This document shows positions 36,384-44,915 of a stretch of DNA of 64,000 nucleotides, piece by piece (the stretch's first letter is position 1; the number at the start of each line of letters is the position of its first letter). The position numbers were made by a program, and so were the translations under genes. The notes under the pieces were generated by a model. It saw nothing but the letters and a program-made list of their open reading frames with translations, was not told the origin of the DNA and searched no databases. This stretch comes from Roseospira visakhapatnamensis (lineage in GTDB: Bacteria > Pseudomonadota > Alphaproteobacteria > Rhodospirillales > Rhodospirillaceae): assembly GCF_014197915.1 (NCBI RefSeq), contig NZ_JACIGK010000001.1:186001-250000 (forward strand), written 5' to 3'.

Positions 36384-37423
36384 AGGGGGACCCCCTCGAT
36401 CACGGCGGGATGGTTCTGGGCGTTGGTGAAGAAGAAATCCCGGGCGATGCCGTCGCGGACCAGCCCGTCGCACCAGGCCAGGGCGGAGGTCCTGTCGCGG
36501 GTGAAGGCATAGCACATGGGGCCGGTGACGCTGATGCAGATGGCGTCGATGTCGTCGCGCGATTCCGCCTCCCGGAACATCCGCTGGACGGGTTCGGGCT
36601 GCACGAGGATCTGCTCGCGCTTGTAATGATGCTCGTAGGTCAGCACGTTGAGCGCCCGGCAGAAGTGGCGGTAGTCCGCCTCGATCACCGCCGTGGACAG
36701 GTTGAGCAGCACATGGTGGGCCGTGCGCCGGGCCTCGGCCGCCGGGATCGGCAGCGTCTTGCGGAACCAGTCCAGTTCCGGCTTGCCGTGCAGTTCGGAC
36801 CCTTCCGTGATGATGCACAGGATGGGCCAGGGCGGAAACGGTGCCTGGATCAGCACCGGGGGCTTGGGCGCCGGATGGGCGAAGCGGCTGGGCAGCAGGT
36901 AGGCCTGCGGGTCGTCGTTGAAGTCGTCCGGGTTCAGATGGCCGCCGTCGACCAGATAGCCGCCGCGATCGATCAGGTTGACGCTGGCCCCCGACGTGCC
37001 GGCCCGGCCGGCCAGCCGCGCCAGGCTGGCGGTGTCGATCGCCTGGCCGTAGAGCGCCGCGTACGCCTTGCCGGCCGCCAGCAGGGTGGTGGTCTTCGAC
37101 CCGAAGCCGTGATGGGGCGGAAGGCCGCGCTCCACCGTCAGGCCGACCGGCGGCAGCGCGAACCGGTCGGCCATCCTGCCCAGGAAGTCGACGAGGACCG
37201 GACGGTACTCGTCCGCGTTCGCGTCCGTGTCCACGGTCAGGCGGTCGGCCGGGCGGGCGACAAGCTGCACCGAGGGGTGGCGCAGGGACAGCGAGGCCAT
37301 GCCGTTCCGCCGGCCGGTTTCGCCGTTCAGGTCGATGAGCGTGAAACTCAGGCGGCTTGCCGCCGTCACGCGGAGTCCGAAGGCCACCGTGGACGGATCG
37401 ACATCGGGGCGTCTGGTCACCAT
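36380..37423 (-). CDS. Beta-RFAP synthase-like C-glycoside synthase (ForT/PyfQ type)
   Basis: A 347-aa GHMP-superfamily protein resembling beta-ribofuranosylaminobenzene 5'-phosphate synthase (MptG). The N-terminal RLSFTLIDLNGETGR matches the family opening, and GLPPHHGFGSKTT (100-112) is the phosphate-binding GHMP loop. MptG joins PRPP to 4-hydroxy- or 4-aminobenzoate with loss of CO2; the formycin and pyrazofurin enzymes ForT and PyfQ do the same on a pyrazole dicarboxylate to make the C-C glycosidic bond. In this operon, flanked by PurA-, PurC- and PurH-like genes and with no methanopterin genes, a C-nucleoside role is the better reading. Its acceptor ring is unknown. Confidence 0.78.
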   Translation of the reverse strand: MVTRRPDVDPSTVAFGLRVTAASRLSFTLIDLNGETGRRNGMASLSLRHPSVQLVARPADRLTVDTDANADEYRPVLVDFLGRMADRFALPPVGLTVERGLPPHHGFGSKTTTLLAAGKAYAALYGQAIDTASLARLAGRAGTSGASVNLIDRGGYLVDGGHLNPDDFNDDPQAYLLPSRFAHPAPKPPVLIQAPFPPWPILCIITEGSELHGKPELDWFRKTLPIPAAEARRTAHHVLLNLSTAVIEADYRHFCRALNVLTYEHHYKREQILVQPEPVQRMFREAESRDDIDAICISVTGPMCYAFTRDRTSALAWCDGLVRDGIARDFFFTNAQNHPAVIEGVPL

Positions 37424-37454
37424 GGGCGGTCGGCCTCGTCGGGGCGCGCGGGCG

Positions 37455-38819
37455 TCAGGACGCGCGGCTGTGGAAGGGATCGGTCACGGTGATGGTGTGC
37501 GCGCGATCGGCGCCGACGCCGATGGCGGCGAACTCGACGTCCAGGCTCCGGGCGATGAACGACAGATAGGCCCGGGCCTCCGGCGGCAGCGCCGACAGGC
37601 CCTCCCGCGCCGCGCGGTCGGGATCGAAGCCGGGCCACCCGGGAAAGGTCTCGTAAACCGGGTGAAAGTCGCCCACGCGGGCCTGTTCGGTGGCGTAGGT
37701 GGTGATGGTCCGGCCGTCGACCGTGTGGGCCACGGCGACCTGGACGGTGGGCAGGTCCGACAGGACATCCAGACAGGACAGACACAGGGCGCGCACGCCG
37801 TCGAGCTGGATCGAGCGTTTCAGCAGCGGCAGGTCCAGCCAGCCGATGCGCCGGCGCCGGCCGGTCACCGTGCCGTACTCGCGGCCCCGCTCGGCGATGG
37901 CGTTGGCGGTGTCCTCGTCCTCGATCTCCGTGGCCAGGGGGCCGCCGCCGACCCGGGTGGTATAGGCCTTGGCGACCGCCAGGATGTCCAGCGGCCGGCC
38001 GGGCGGGATGCCGGCCCCGACGAAGACGCCGCCGCCGGCGCTGTAGCCGCTGGAACAGAAGGGATACGTGCCATGCTCGATATCGAGCATGACGCTCTGC
38101 GCGCCTTCGTAGACCACCGACTTGCCCGAGGCCGACAGGCCCTCCAGCCACGTCGGAATGTCGTCCAGCGCGGGGGACAGCGTGGCCACGGCGTCGAGAT
38201 AGCGCGCGGTGATCGCCGGGACATCCCATGCCTCGGCGTCGTCGGCCAGCGCCGGCGCCAGGGTGGCGATCCAGCGGCGCTTGAGGGCGTGCAGCTTCTC
38301 CATGCGGGGGCGCGCGCTGTCCGGGTCGAGAAGGTCGACCAGACGCAGGCCGATCCGGCCGATCTTGTCTTCCCGGCAGGGTCCCACGCCACGGCGCGTC
38401 GATCCCAGTTCCCGGTTCGCGGACGCCGACGCCTCCCGGTCCGTCGCCGGGGACCGAAGGGGCGCGCCGCGCCAGATCTCCATGGCCTCGTCCTGGAGGC
38501 GATGATAGGGGAAGATCACGTGACACGTCGGCGCGATATGCAGGTCAACGGACAGCCCGGCCTGTTCGAAGCCCCGGATTTCCTCGACCAGCGCGACCGG
38601 ATCGACGACACAGCCGTTGCCCAGGCCGCAGGGACGGCCGCGCAGGACGCCGGCGGGGACCTGCACGAACCGGAACTGCCCGGCGTGGGTCACGACCCGA
38701 TGGCCGGTGTGCGGTCCGGCCTGGTAGCGGACCACGGCGTCGGCCTGTTCAGCGTAGTAGTCCGTGAACCGGCCCTTGCCTTCGTCCCCGAACTGGCTGC
38801 CGACAACGACAACGTCCAT
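37455..38819 (-). CDS. Adenylosuccinate synthetase-like enzyme (PurA paralogue)
   Basis: A 454-aa PurA-family protein. The catalytic GDEGKG (Asp 12) and His 40, GSTRRGVGP (139-147), EGAQ, VGGGPLATE and TGRRRRIGWLD are conserved, so GTP- and aspartate-dependent amination of a 6-oxo nucleotide is likely. The usual GGHNAGHT is AGPHTGHR, replacing the IMP-contacting Asn by His. GAQGTLL is GAQSVML, and the TSSN segment is altered. These changes cluster around the nucleotide base and phosphate, which suggests a substrate other than IMP. A separate housekeeping purA is expected elsewhere. GGGAG precedes ATG 38819. In formycin biosynthesis ForC plays this role. Confidence 0.85.
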   Translation of the reverse strand: MDVVVVGSQFGDEGKGRFTDYYAEQADAVVRYQAGPHTGHRVVTHAGQFRFVQVPAGVLRGRPCGLGNGCVVDPVALVEEIRGFEQAGLSVDLHIAPTCHVIFPYHRLQDEAMEIWRGAPLRSPATDREASASANRELGSTRRGVGPCREDKIGRIGLRLVDLLDPDSARPRMEKLHALKRRWIATLAPALADDAEAWDVPAITARYLDAVATLSPALDDIPTWLEGLSASGKSVVYEGAQSVMLDIEHGTYPFCSSGYSAGGGVFVGAGIPPGRPLDILAVAKAYTTRVGGGPLATEIEDEDTANAIAERGREYGTVTGRRRRIGWLDLPLLKRSIQLDGVRALCLSCLDVLSDLPTVQVAVAHTVDGRTITTYATEQARVGDFHPVYETFPGWPGFDPDRAAREGLSALPPEARAYLSFIARSLDVEFAAIGVGADRAHTITVTDPFHSRAS

Positions 38820-38857
38820 GCGCGTGCTCCCTTCGGTGGGTGGCGGACGACCGTGCG

Positions 38858-39850
38858 TCATGACGGGCGGGTCGCGCTCTGTGGCGCCGGGAGCTGCCAG
38901 GCGCGCAGTTTCGAGGCCAGGTCGTAAAGGGGGGGGGCGCCCCAGATGGTCTCGCCCGTCCACAGCTCGCACAGCGAGCGGTACATGTCCGCCACCAGCG
39001 ATAGCAGGTCGCCCGGCAGCGGCTCGGGCGTCGGCCAGGTGGACCGGGGGCGTCCCTCGGCGGCCCAGCGTTGAACGTCCGCCTCCAGGCCGCGCGCCAG
39101 ATAGAAGTCGCGCAGGATCTGCTTGGTGACGTGGACGCCGTCCAGCGTGAAGCGGTTCTCGTCGGCGGTGCCGGCGGTATCGACCAGAATCACCCGGCCG
39201 TCGCCGTCGATTCCGAACTCGACCTTGCCGTCGGCATAGGTCAGGCCGCGCGATTGCGCGATCTCGTTCACGACGCCGTTGATGACGTGCGCCAGGCGCT
39301 TGACCTCCGCCACCTGCGCGTCGGACAGCGCGGCCAGGGCCTGCGCCTCGGCGTGGGTGATGAAGCGGTCGATCTCCTCCAGCTTGGTCGTGAACTCGAT
39401 GATCGGTGTCTTCAACGTGGCTCCCGGCGTGGGCAAGCCGGTCAGGCCGAGCTCGTCCAGGGTCACCTTTTTCGCCGCCAGCCGCCGGAACACCGAGGCG
39501 CCGGGCGGCAGGCGGTTGCGGTAGATGACCTGCAGGGGCACCAGGCGGGCCCGGTCGCCCGGGTGCAACTCGCCCCGGGCCGGATCCAGAATACGCAGGA
39601 ACTTCACCGTCATGGTGCGCGGGGGATCGAAGGCCACCATGTGCGTCGGCACGCCGGCCTGCTCCAGGCGCCGCAGGGTGTAGGCGGCCATGCGGCCCAG
39701 GGCCTCGCCCTTGTCGGGGATCCGGTCGGGCATCTTGCTGTAATGGAAGACGGAATAGTCGTCGGTGAACCGAAACGTCGCCAGACCCGGCTCGTGCTCG
39801 GACGGCGGCCTGAGGATGTCAACGTCCTTGGTCGACCAGCGCTTGGGCAT
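38858..39850 (-). CDS. SAICAR synthetase-like enzyme (PurC paralogue)
   Basis: This 330-aa protein aligns with PurC, which uses ATP to couple aspartate to the carboxylate of CAIR. Visible parts are FRFTDDYSVFHYSKMPD, IPDKGEAL, LVPLQVIYRNRLPPG and YADGKVEFGIDGDG. The acidic DE-LTPDSSRFW loop of ordinary PurC is replaced by DTAGTADENRF, a variant seen in some divergent members. In the operon it would form the succinocarboxamide on a C-ribosyl heterocycle carboxylate, as ForA does in formycin biosynthesis. The lyase for the next step (PurB) is not encoded here, so the cellular one may serve. Confidence 0.85.
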   Translation of the reverse strand: MPKRWSTKDVDILRPPSEHEPGLATFRFTDDYSVFHYSKMPDRIPDKGEALGRMAAYTLRRLEQAGVPTHMVAFDPPRTMTVKFLRILDPARGELHPGDRARLVPLQVIYRNRLPPGASVFRRLAAKKVTLDELGLTGLPTPGATLKTPIIEFTTKLEEIDRFITHAEAQALAALSDAQVAEVKRLAHVINGVVNEIAQSRGLTYADGKVEFGIDGDGRVILVDTAGTADENRFTLDGVHVTKQILRDFYLARGLEADVQRWAAEGRPRSTWPTPEPLPGDLLSLVADMYRSLCELWTGETIWGAPPLYDLASKLRAWQLPAPQSATRPS

Positions 39851-39907
39851 GTGTTCAGTCTCCTCGTCCGAGAAACGCGTCGGATGCCTGCGGCCGGGGC
39901 GGGCACC

Positions 39908-41470
39908 TCAGTGCCGGAACTGGCGTGTTCCGGTGAAGACCATGGCCATGTCGCGCGCGTCGGCCAGGGCGATGACCTCCGCGTCGCGCTTGGACCCGCC
40001 GGGATGGATGGCCGCCGTCGCGCCGGCCTCCGCCGCGGCCTCCAGGCCATCGGCGAAGGGAAAGCAGCCGTCCGAGGCGACGACGGCCCCGGCCGCGCCG
40101 GGTCCGGCCGGGCGTCCGTCCGTGTCGCCGGCGGCGGCCGTTGCCTTCTGGACCGCCATCCGGGCGCTGTCCACGCGGCTGGTCTGCCCCGTGCCGATGC
40201 CGATGGTGGCGCCGTCCCGGACCAGGATCACCGCGTTGGAGCGCACGTGTCCCACCACCGCGATCCCGAACCGCATGTCCCTCCATTCGGGGTCCGTCGG
40301 CGGGCGCCGCGAGACGACCCGCCACGGCGTGTCGGTGTCGGGCGGGCGGTTGGCCGTCTGGATCAGGAACCCGCCGCCGACCGACCGGAAGCCCGGCGTT
40401 TCGGGGGGCTCCATGGTCGCGGTGCCCGTGGCCAGCAGCCGAAGGGCCGTCTTGCCGGCGAGGCGGGCGCGCGCGTCCTCGGCGAAGTCGGGCGCGACCA
40501 CGACCTCGAAAAAGCGGCCGGCGATGGTCTCGGCCGTCGCCGCATCCAGGGGGCGGTTGACGGCGACGATGCCGCCATAGGCGCTGACGGGGTCGCAGGT
40601 CAGCGCCCGCCCGAGGGCGTCGGAGAGCGTGTCTCCCCGCGCCGCGCCGCAGGGCGTGCCGTGCTTCACGATCACGGCGGCGGGGCGATCGAAGGTCCGC
40701 GCCAGGCCGAACGCGGCGTCGGCGTCGGCGATGTTGTTGTAGCTGAGCGCCTTGCCGTGCACCTGGGTCATGGTGCAGACACCGGGTGCTTGTGTCTGTG
40801 GTTGCATCTGGAGGCTGTAAAGGGCGGCCTGCTGCTGCGGGTTCTCGCCGTACCGCAGCGCCAGGCGCCGTCGCCCGATCAGGGCCATGGTCTCGGGAAA
40901 GGGACCGTCGCCGTCGGTCGCGGACTCGGCCGGGATGGCCGCCGCGACGGCGGCATCGACGGCGGCGGTGTGGGCCAGGGCGCGGCGCGCCAGTCGCCGC
41001 CGCGCCTCGGCGGCGGGGCCGGCGGCCGATCCCGAGACCAGGGCCGCGACGGCGCCGAAGTCCGCCGGATCCACGGCCACGGCGACCCGGTGGTGGTCGT
41101 GGGCCGCCATGCGGACCAGGGTCGCCAGATCGTGGGCCAGATCCCGGGCCAGATCCCGGGCCAGATCCCGGGCCAGATCCGGAGACACAGGAGGGCGGTC
41201 GCGCCCGTCGTTCCCGTCGGGGCATAGCGTGGTCACGATCACCAGATCAAGGGCACGGACCGCCGCCCGCAACGGGTTTCGCGACACCGGCTGCCCGAGG
41301 CGATCCGGCAGCTCGAACGGATCGGCGACCTCGGTCACCGCCAGGCCCGCGTCGCGCAGGATGGGGGCGCTGGCCGGCGGCGCGAACAGGGCGACGGCGC
41401 CGTGGGCGAGCGCGGGCGCCAGGGTGTCGAGGCCGGTGCCGTCGCGAAGGCTGATGAATGCCTGGGACAT
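39908..41470 (-). CDS. PurH-like AICAR transformylase with degenerate cyclohydrolase domain
   Basis: A 520-aa PurH homologue. The C-terminal transformylase half (about 200-520) is intact: RYGENPQQQAALY, SYNNIADADAA, catalytic Lys-His at about 269-270 in VKHGTPCG, SAYGGIVAVNRP and a C-terminal FTGTRQFRH. The N-terminal MGS-like domain has lost the SDK, STGGT and GRVKTLHP motifs and carries an insert of repeated LARD units (encoded near 41130-41180), so cyclohydrolase activity is probably gone. That activity is supplied by the separate cyclohydrolase-like gene at the operon end. Expected reaction: formyl transfer from 10-formyl-THF to an aminocarboxamide C-nucleotide. Confidence 0.87.
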   Translation of the reverse strand: MSQAFISLRDGTGLDTLAPALAHGAVALFAPPASAPILRDAGLAVTEVADPFELPDRLGQPVSRNPLRAAVRALDLVIVTTLCPDGNDGRDRPPVSPDLARDLARDLARDLAHDLATLVRMAAHDHHRVAVAVDPADFGAVAALVSGSAAGPAAEARRRLARRALAHTAAVDAAVAAAIPAESATDGDGPFPETMALIGRRRLALRYGENPQQQAALYSLQMQPQTQAPGVCTMTQVHGKALSYNNIADADAAFGLARTFDRPAAVIVKHGTPCGAARGDTLSDALGRALTCDPVSAYGGIVAVNRPLDAATAETIAGRFFEVVVAPDFAEDARARLAGKTALRLLATGTATMEPPETPGFRSVGGGFLIQTANRPPDTDTPWRVVSRRPPTDPEWRDMRFGIAVVGHVRSNAVILVRDGATIGIGTGQTSRVDSARMAVQKATAAAGDTDGRPAGPGAAGAVVASDGCFPFADGLEAAAEAGATAAIHPGGSKRDAEVIALADARDMAMVFTGTRQFRH

Positions 41471-41496
41471 CGTGCGCTCCCCATGGTCCTGTGCCG

Positions 41497-42579
41497 TTAC
41501 CGCGCCGCCGGGAAGGCGACGCCCACCCGTTCCCCGGCCTCGACCAGGGACGCCACGGTCGCCCCGTCCAGCGGGATTCCGTGCGTCTGCCGATGCCGGG
41601 CGGTCATGGCCTCCCGATAGCCCGGGTAGACGACGGGGGTGTCGGGATCGGTGGTGTCCACGGCCAGGACCGCCGACAGGATCTGGTCCACGGCCTCGCG
41701 GAACGCGTCCATCGACCGCAGGGCCTTGGGATCGATGGCGATCAGGACCAGACCGATGTTCTCGTCGGATGCCGTGGCGCCGACCGGACCGGCCGCCGCG
41801 CCGGACAAGGCCGCACACAGCAGATCGCAAAGCAGCGCCAGCCCCAGGCCCTTGTAGCCGGATGCCTGTCCGCCCAGCGGCAGAAGAAAGGCGGTCCCGG
41901 CGTCCAGCGCCCGGGGGTCGGTGACGTCCCGGCCCTCGGCGTCGGCCAGCCAGCCCGCCGGGATGGGCTCGTCCCGCCGCGCCGCCAGACGCACCCGCCC
42001 GGTGGAGACGGCCGCCGTGCTCATGTCGAGCAGGAACGGCGGCAGGTCGCCCGCCGGAACGCCGGCGGCGACGACATTGGTGCCCACCAGGGGGGTCGTC
42101 GAACCCGGGGCCGGCACCAGCGCCTGGGACCCGAGATTGATCAAGGCGAGGCCGATCAGGCCGTCGTCCACGGCGGTCTTGACGTAGAACCCCATGCTGC
42201 CGGAATGGGTCAGCCCGTCGACCGCCGCGCAGCCGATACCGTGGGCGCGGGCCAGACGGCAGGCCTGGTCCATGGCGAAGGCGGCGCTCACGAAGCCGAT
42301 GGCGCGGCGGCCCGCGATGCGCACCGTGGCGCCCTGGGCGCGCACCACGCCCGGGACGCCGTCGCGGGCAATCGCCCCGTCATGCACCTTGGGCAGGTAG
42401 ATCCGGGCCAGATTGATCGCCCCGTGGCTGTCGAAGCCGTGCAGATCGGCGTAGGCGAGGCCGGCGGCGGCGATCCGCGCCTGCGCTTCGGGCAGGCCGG
42501 CCGCCGCGAGTGTCTCGACGGAGAACGCGACCAGGGCCTGGTGGTCGTAGGCGCGCACGTCCGCCGCCTGCATCGTCAT
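41497..42579 (-). CDS. Malate/L-lactate dehydrogenase-family oxidoreductase (Ldh_2)
   Basis: A 360-aa NAD(P)-dependent oxidoreductase of the family containing archaeal-type malate dehydrogenase, ureidoglycolate dehydrogenase and delta-1-piperideine-2-carboxylate reductase. Family features include LAYADLHGFDSHG near the N-terminus, AVDGLTHSGSMGFYV, VGTNVVAAGVP and GYKGLGLALLCDLLCA. Known substrates are 2-hydroxy acids or cyclic imino acids. In this operon it could oxidise or reduce an alpha-keto/imino precursor of the heterocycle. GGAGG precedes ATG 42579, which overlaps the deacylase stop. Confidence 0.82.
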   Translation of the reverse strand: MTMQAADVRAYDHQALVAFSVETLAAAGLPEAQARIAAAGLAYADLHGFDSHGAINLARIYLPKVHDGAIARDGVPGVVRAQGATVRIAGRRAIGFVSAAFAMDQACRLARAHGIGCAAVDGLTHSGSMGFYVKTAVDDGLIGLALINLGSQALVPAPGSTTPLVGTNVVAAGVPAGDLPPFLLDMSTAAVSTGRVRLAARRDEPIPAGWLADAEGRDVTDPRALDAGTAFLLPLGGQASGYKGLGLALLCDLLCAALSGAAAGPVGATASDENIGLVLIAIDPKALRSMDAFREAVDQILSAVLAVDTTDPDTPVVYPGYREAMTARHRQTHGIPLDGATVASLVEAGERVGVAFPAAR

Positions 42580-43931
42580 GAGATGGTCCTCCCGTCCTCT
42601 CCGGTGCGCGGCGTCTCGTCCCGGAGATGCCGGGCCATGGCGAGGCACAGTCGGGCGATCCGGTCGACGTAGCCGTACAGGTCCCGCCGATCGATGAACT
42701 CACCCTCGGCATGGGCGCGATTGCGCCCCAGATCGCCCGGGCCGAAGACGATCGTGTAGGCCTCCGGGCGCGCGAGCCACATGGCGTCGCAGGTGAACGG
42801 CAACCGCGCGTCGCCCTCGGCGATCCGGTCGAGACCGATGGCGGCGAGCAGCGCCTCGCAGGTCGGGTCGCGATTCGACAGCACCGGCAGGCCGCGCTTC
42901 AGCCAGTCCATCCGGCAAATCCGGTCGGCCGCCAGGGCCGCCGCGCGCGTCACCGCCAGGTCGCGATAGTCGGCGGCGAACCGGTCGCGGGCCTCGGTGA
43001 ACGCGGCCTCGGCCATGGCCTCGATGGCCTTTGCCATCGGCGGGTCCGTGTAGGCGAAGTTGATCAGCAGGTGTCCCGACCCATAGACGCGATTGTGCGC
43101 GGCGCCGGTCTGGAGACCCGCCAGGCAGATCTTGCCGCCCCGGTCGAGGACGCGCGGCGCCAGCCGGTGGGCGAGCCGGTCGGCGAGGGCGGCCAGCAGC
43201 AGGGTGGCGTTCTCGCCCCGGCAGGGATCATCGTCGGTGGACCCCTGGCCCTCCACCCGGATCCGCGCCGTCGCCGAGGTCGTGGTGCGGTCGAAGTAGC
43301 CGCCGTCGGTCGGCTCGCAGATGACGTTGAGCCGTCCCCAGACTCCGGCCTCCGTCAGCACGCGGGTGCCGTAAACGCCCATGGCGCCGCCCTCCTCGCC
43401 GGCCGGCGCCTGGATCTGGACGGTCAGGGTGTCCATCAGGGACGGGTCGCGGGCCAGGGCGGCGCGCACGCCGGCCAGCACGGCCACGGCGAGCCCCTTG
43501 GCGTCGATCACCCCCCGGCCCTGAAGGCGGTCCGCCGTGGCCCGCGCCGGGCCGCCGCCGCCGACCGTGTCCATATGCGCGTTGAACACCAGCCGCCGGT
43601 CGGGCGGCCGCTCGGCGCCCAGGTGGAGAACGAGGTTGGGCTGGGCCTCCAGGAAGTCCGCGCCCAGCGCCCGGGCGCGCTCCCGGACGGTGACGGGCAC
43701 GTCGGGGCGGTCCAGGCACGAGGCATCCGGGGCCCGCCAGTGAACCGCCGCGAAACCGATGGTGAGCGCGTGGTCGATCAGGCGGCGCTGGGCCTCGGCG
43801 ATGCGCCCCCGGCTGCCGTGCTCCATCGGCGTCGTCGTGTCGATCGCCAGCAGGTCGAGGAGGCAGGCCTCGTCCTCGGCCGTCCACAGGTCGGCCGTCC
43901 ACGGGCCGGCGGTCTCGACGGCGGCGGTCAT
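42576..43931 (-). CDS. M20-family metallo-deacylase (ArgE/DapE-like)
   Basis: A 451-aa zinc hydrolase of the ArgE/DapE/ACY1 family. The dinuclear site residues are visible in FNAHMDTVGGG (about 118), GVIDAKG, APAGEEGG and ICEPTDGG, and the inserted dimerisation domain follows (TTTSATARIRVEGQ). Such enzymes remove N-acetyl or N-succinyl groups from amino acids. In context it suggests that an acylated amino intermediate is deprotected during precursor synthesis. It overlaps both neighbours by ATGA. Confidence 0.85.
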   Translation of the reverse strand: MTAAVETAGPWTADLWTAEDEACLLDLLAIDTTTPMEHGSRGRIAEAQRRLIDHALTIGFAAVHWRAPDASCLDRPDVPVTVRERARALGADFLEAQPNLVLHLGAERPPDRRLVFNAHMDTVGGGGPARATADRLQGRGVIDAKGLAVAVLAGVRAALARDPSLMDTLTVQIQAPAGEEGGAMGVYGTRVLTEAGVWGRLNVICEPTDGGYFDRTTTSATARIRVEGQGSTDDDPCRGENATLLLAALADRLAHRLAPRVLDRGGKICLAGLQTGAAHNRVYGSGHLLINFAYTDPPMAKAIEAMAEAAFTEARDRFAADYRDLAVTRAAALAADRICRMDWLKRGLPVLSNRDPTCEALLAAIGLDRIAEGDARLPFTCDAMWLARPEAYTIVFGPGDLGRNRAHAEGEFIDRRDLYGYVDRIARLCLAMARHLRDETPRTGEDGRTIS

Positions 43932-44806
43932 GGTCCCGGCCCGCCGGCCGCCTGGAGACGGTCGCCCAGCAACGCCACGAACCGCTCCGCATAGGCCCGG
44001 TAGCCACGCGCCAGCGCCGGCGCGTCCGTCGAGGTCCGCAGATGCGGGATATGGCCGATGTGCGGTTCCAGGCTGATCCGGCCGCGATAGCCGCCGGCCC
44101 AGAGGCGATCCAGGATCTCCAGCAGGCGGGCGTCGCCCTCGCCCGGGAAGGTGAAGGTGACCGTGTCGCCGTCGCTGCGGGCGTCCTTGACGTGCACATG
44201 GTCGATCCAGGGGAAGACGGCCTCCATGTAGGCCAGCCCGTCGTGCCCGTAGGCGACGGGATTGCCGATGTCGAACAGCGCCCGCAGGTGAGGGGAATCG
44301 ATGGCCGAGAACAGGGCCACGGCCCGCCGGGGATCCCGGCCCGCCCAGCCGGCGCAGTTCTCGTGCCACAGCACCAGGGTGCGGTCGGCGGCGCGCTCGA
44401 CCAGGGCCGTGAGGCGGCGCATGGCCTCCGCTTCCCAGGCGCGGTCCGTGAGCCCGTCGTTGGGATAGGACATGATGCGCACCGTCCGGCACCCGAAGAT
44501 CGGCGCCAGCGTGGCCAGCCGGTCCAGCTCGTCCAGATCCTCCTGGAGGGGACCGCTAATGGGCCGGGCCCAGTTCGCGATGCGCGAGGCGAGGCAGGCG
44601 ACCTCAAGGCCGGCGGCCGTGATCTGGTCGCTGTAGCGCCGGGCGGACGCGGGATCGATGTCGGCGACGGCCGTTCCGGCGATGCTGCGCAGCTCCAGGA
44701 ACCCGAACCCCAGCGCGTCGTGGATGCGCACCTGACCGGCCAGATCCGGGGCGGCCTCGTCGCCCAGGCCGCCGATGTGCCGGCGAGTCAGGACGGCGTC
44801 GGTCAT
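43928..44806 (-). CDS. Sugar phosphate isomerase/epimerase-like TIM barrel
   Basis: A 292-aa AP-endonuclease-2/xylose-isomerase-like TIM barrel. Metal-ligand-type residues appear at the ends of strands: FLELRSIAG, LVLWHENCAG, LRALFDIGNP, IDHVHVKDA and ISLEPHIGHI. Members isomerise or epimerise sugars and keto-acids, or act on inositols (IolE/IolI). The substrate is unknown. ATG 44806 has GGGGAGGAA just upstream; a tandem ATG lies one codon earlier. A 109-base gap separates it from the aminotransferase gene upstream, the largest break in the operon. Confidence 0.8.
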   Translation of the reverse strand: MTDAVLTRRHIGGLGDEAAPDLAGQVRIHDALGFGFLELRSIAGTAVADIDPASARRYSDQITAAGLEVACLASRIANWARPISGPLQEDLDELDRLATLAPIFGCRTVRIMSYPNDGLTDRAWEAEAMRRLTALVERAADRTLVLWHENCAGWAGRDPRRAVALFSAIDSPHLRALFDIGNPVAYGHDGLAYMEAVFPWIDHVHVKDARSDGDTVTFTFPGEGDARLLEILDRLWAGGYRGRISLEPHIGHIPHLRTSTDAPALARGYRAYAERFVALLGDRLQAAGGPGP

Positions 44807-44915
44807 CATTTCCTCCCCGTGTCGGGTCCGGGGCGTTCCCGCGATGGGGCCGATGGCGGTGTCCATGGGGCGACAATCCCAGCATCGGTGACCCGGGGAG
44901 GGACCGGACGGGCGC

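Noticed and set aside
37455-38819. Phage-type PurZ (2-aminoadenylosuccinate synthase)
   Set aside because: The catalytic Asp of GDEGKG is retained, whereas PurZ has lost it; no phage genes are nearby.
37455-41470. Housekeeping purine operon
   Set aside because: The N-domain of PurH is degenerate, PurA shows IMP-site changes, and an RFAP-synthase-like gene lies within the set; a normal purine operon would not include these. A genome check for other copies is still decisive.
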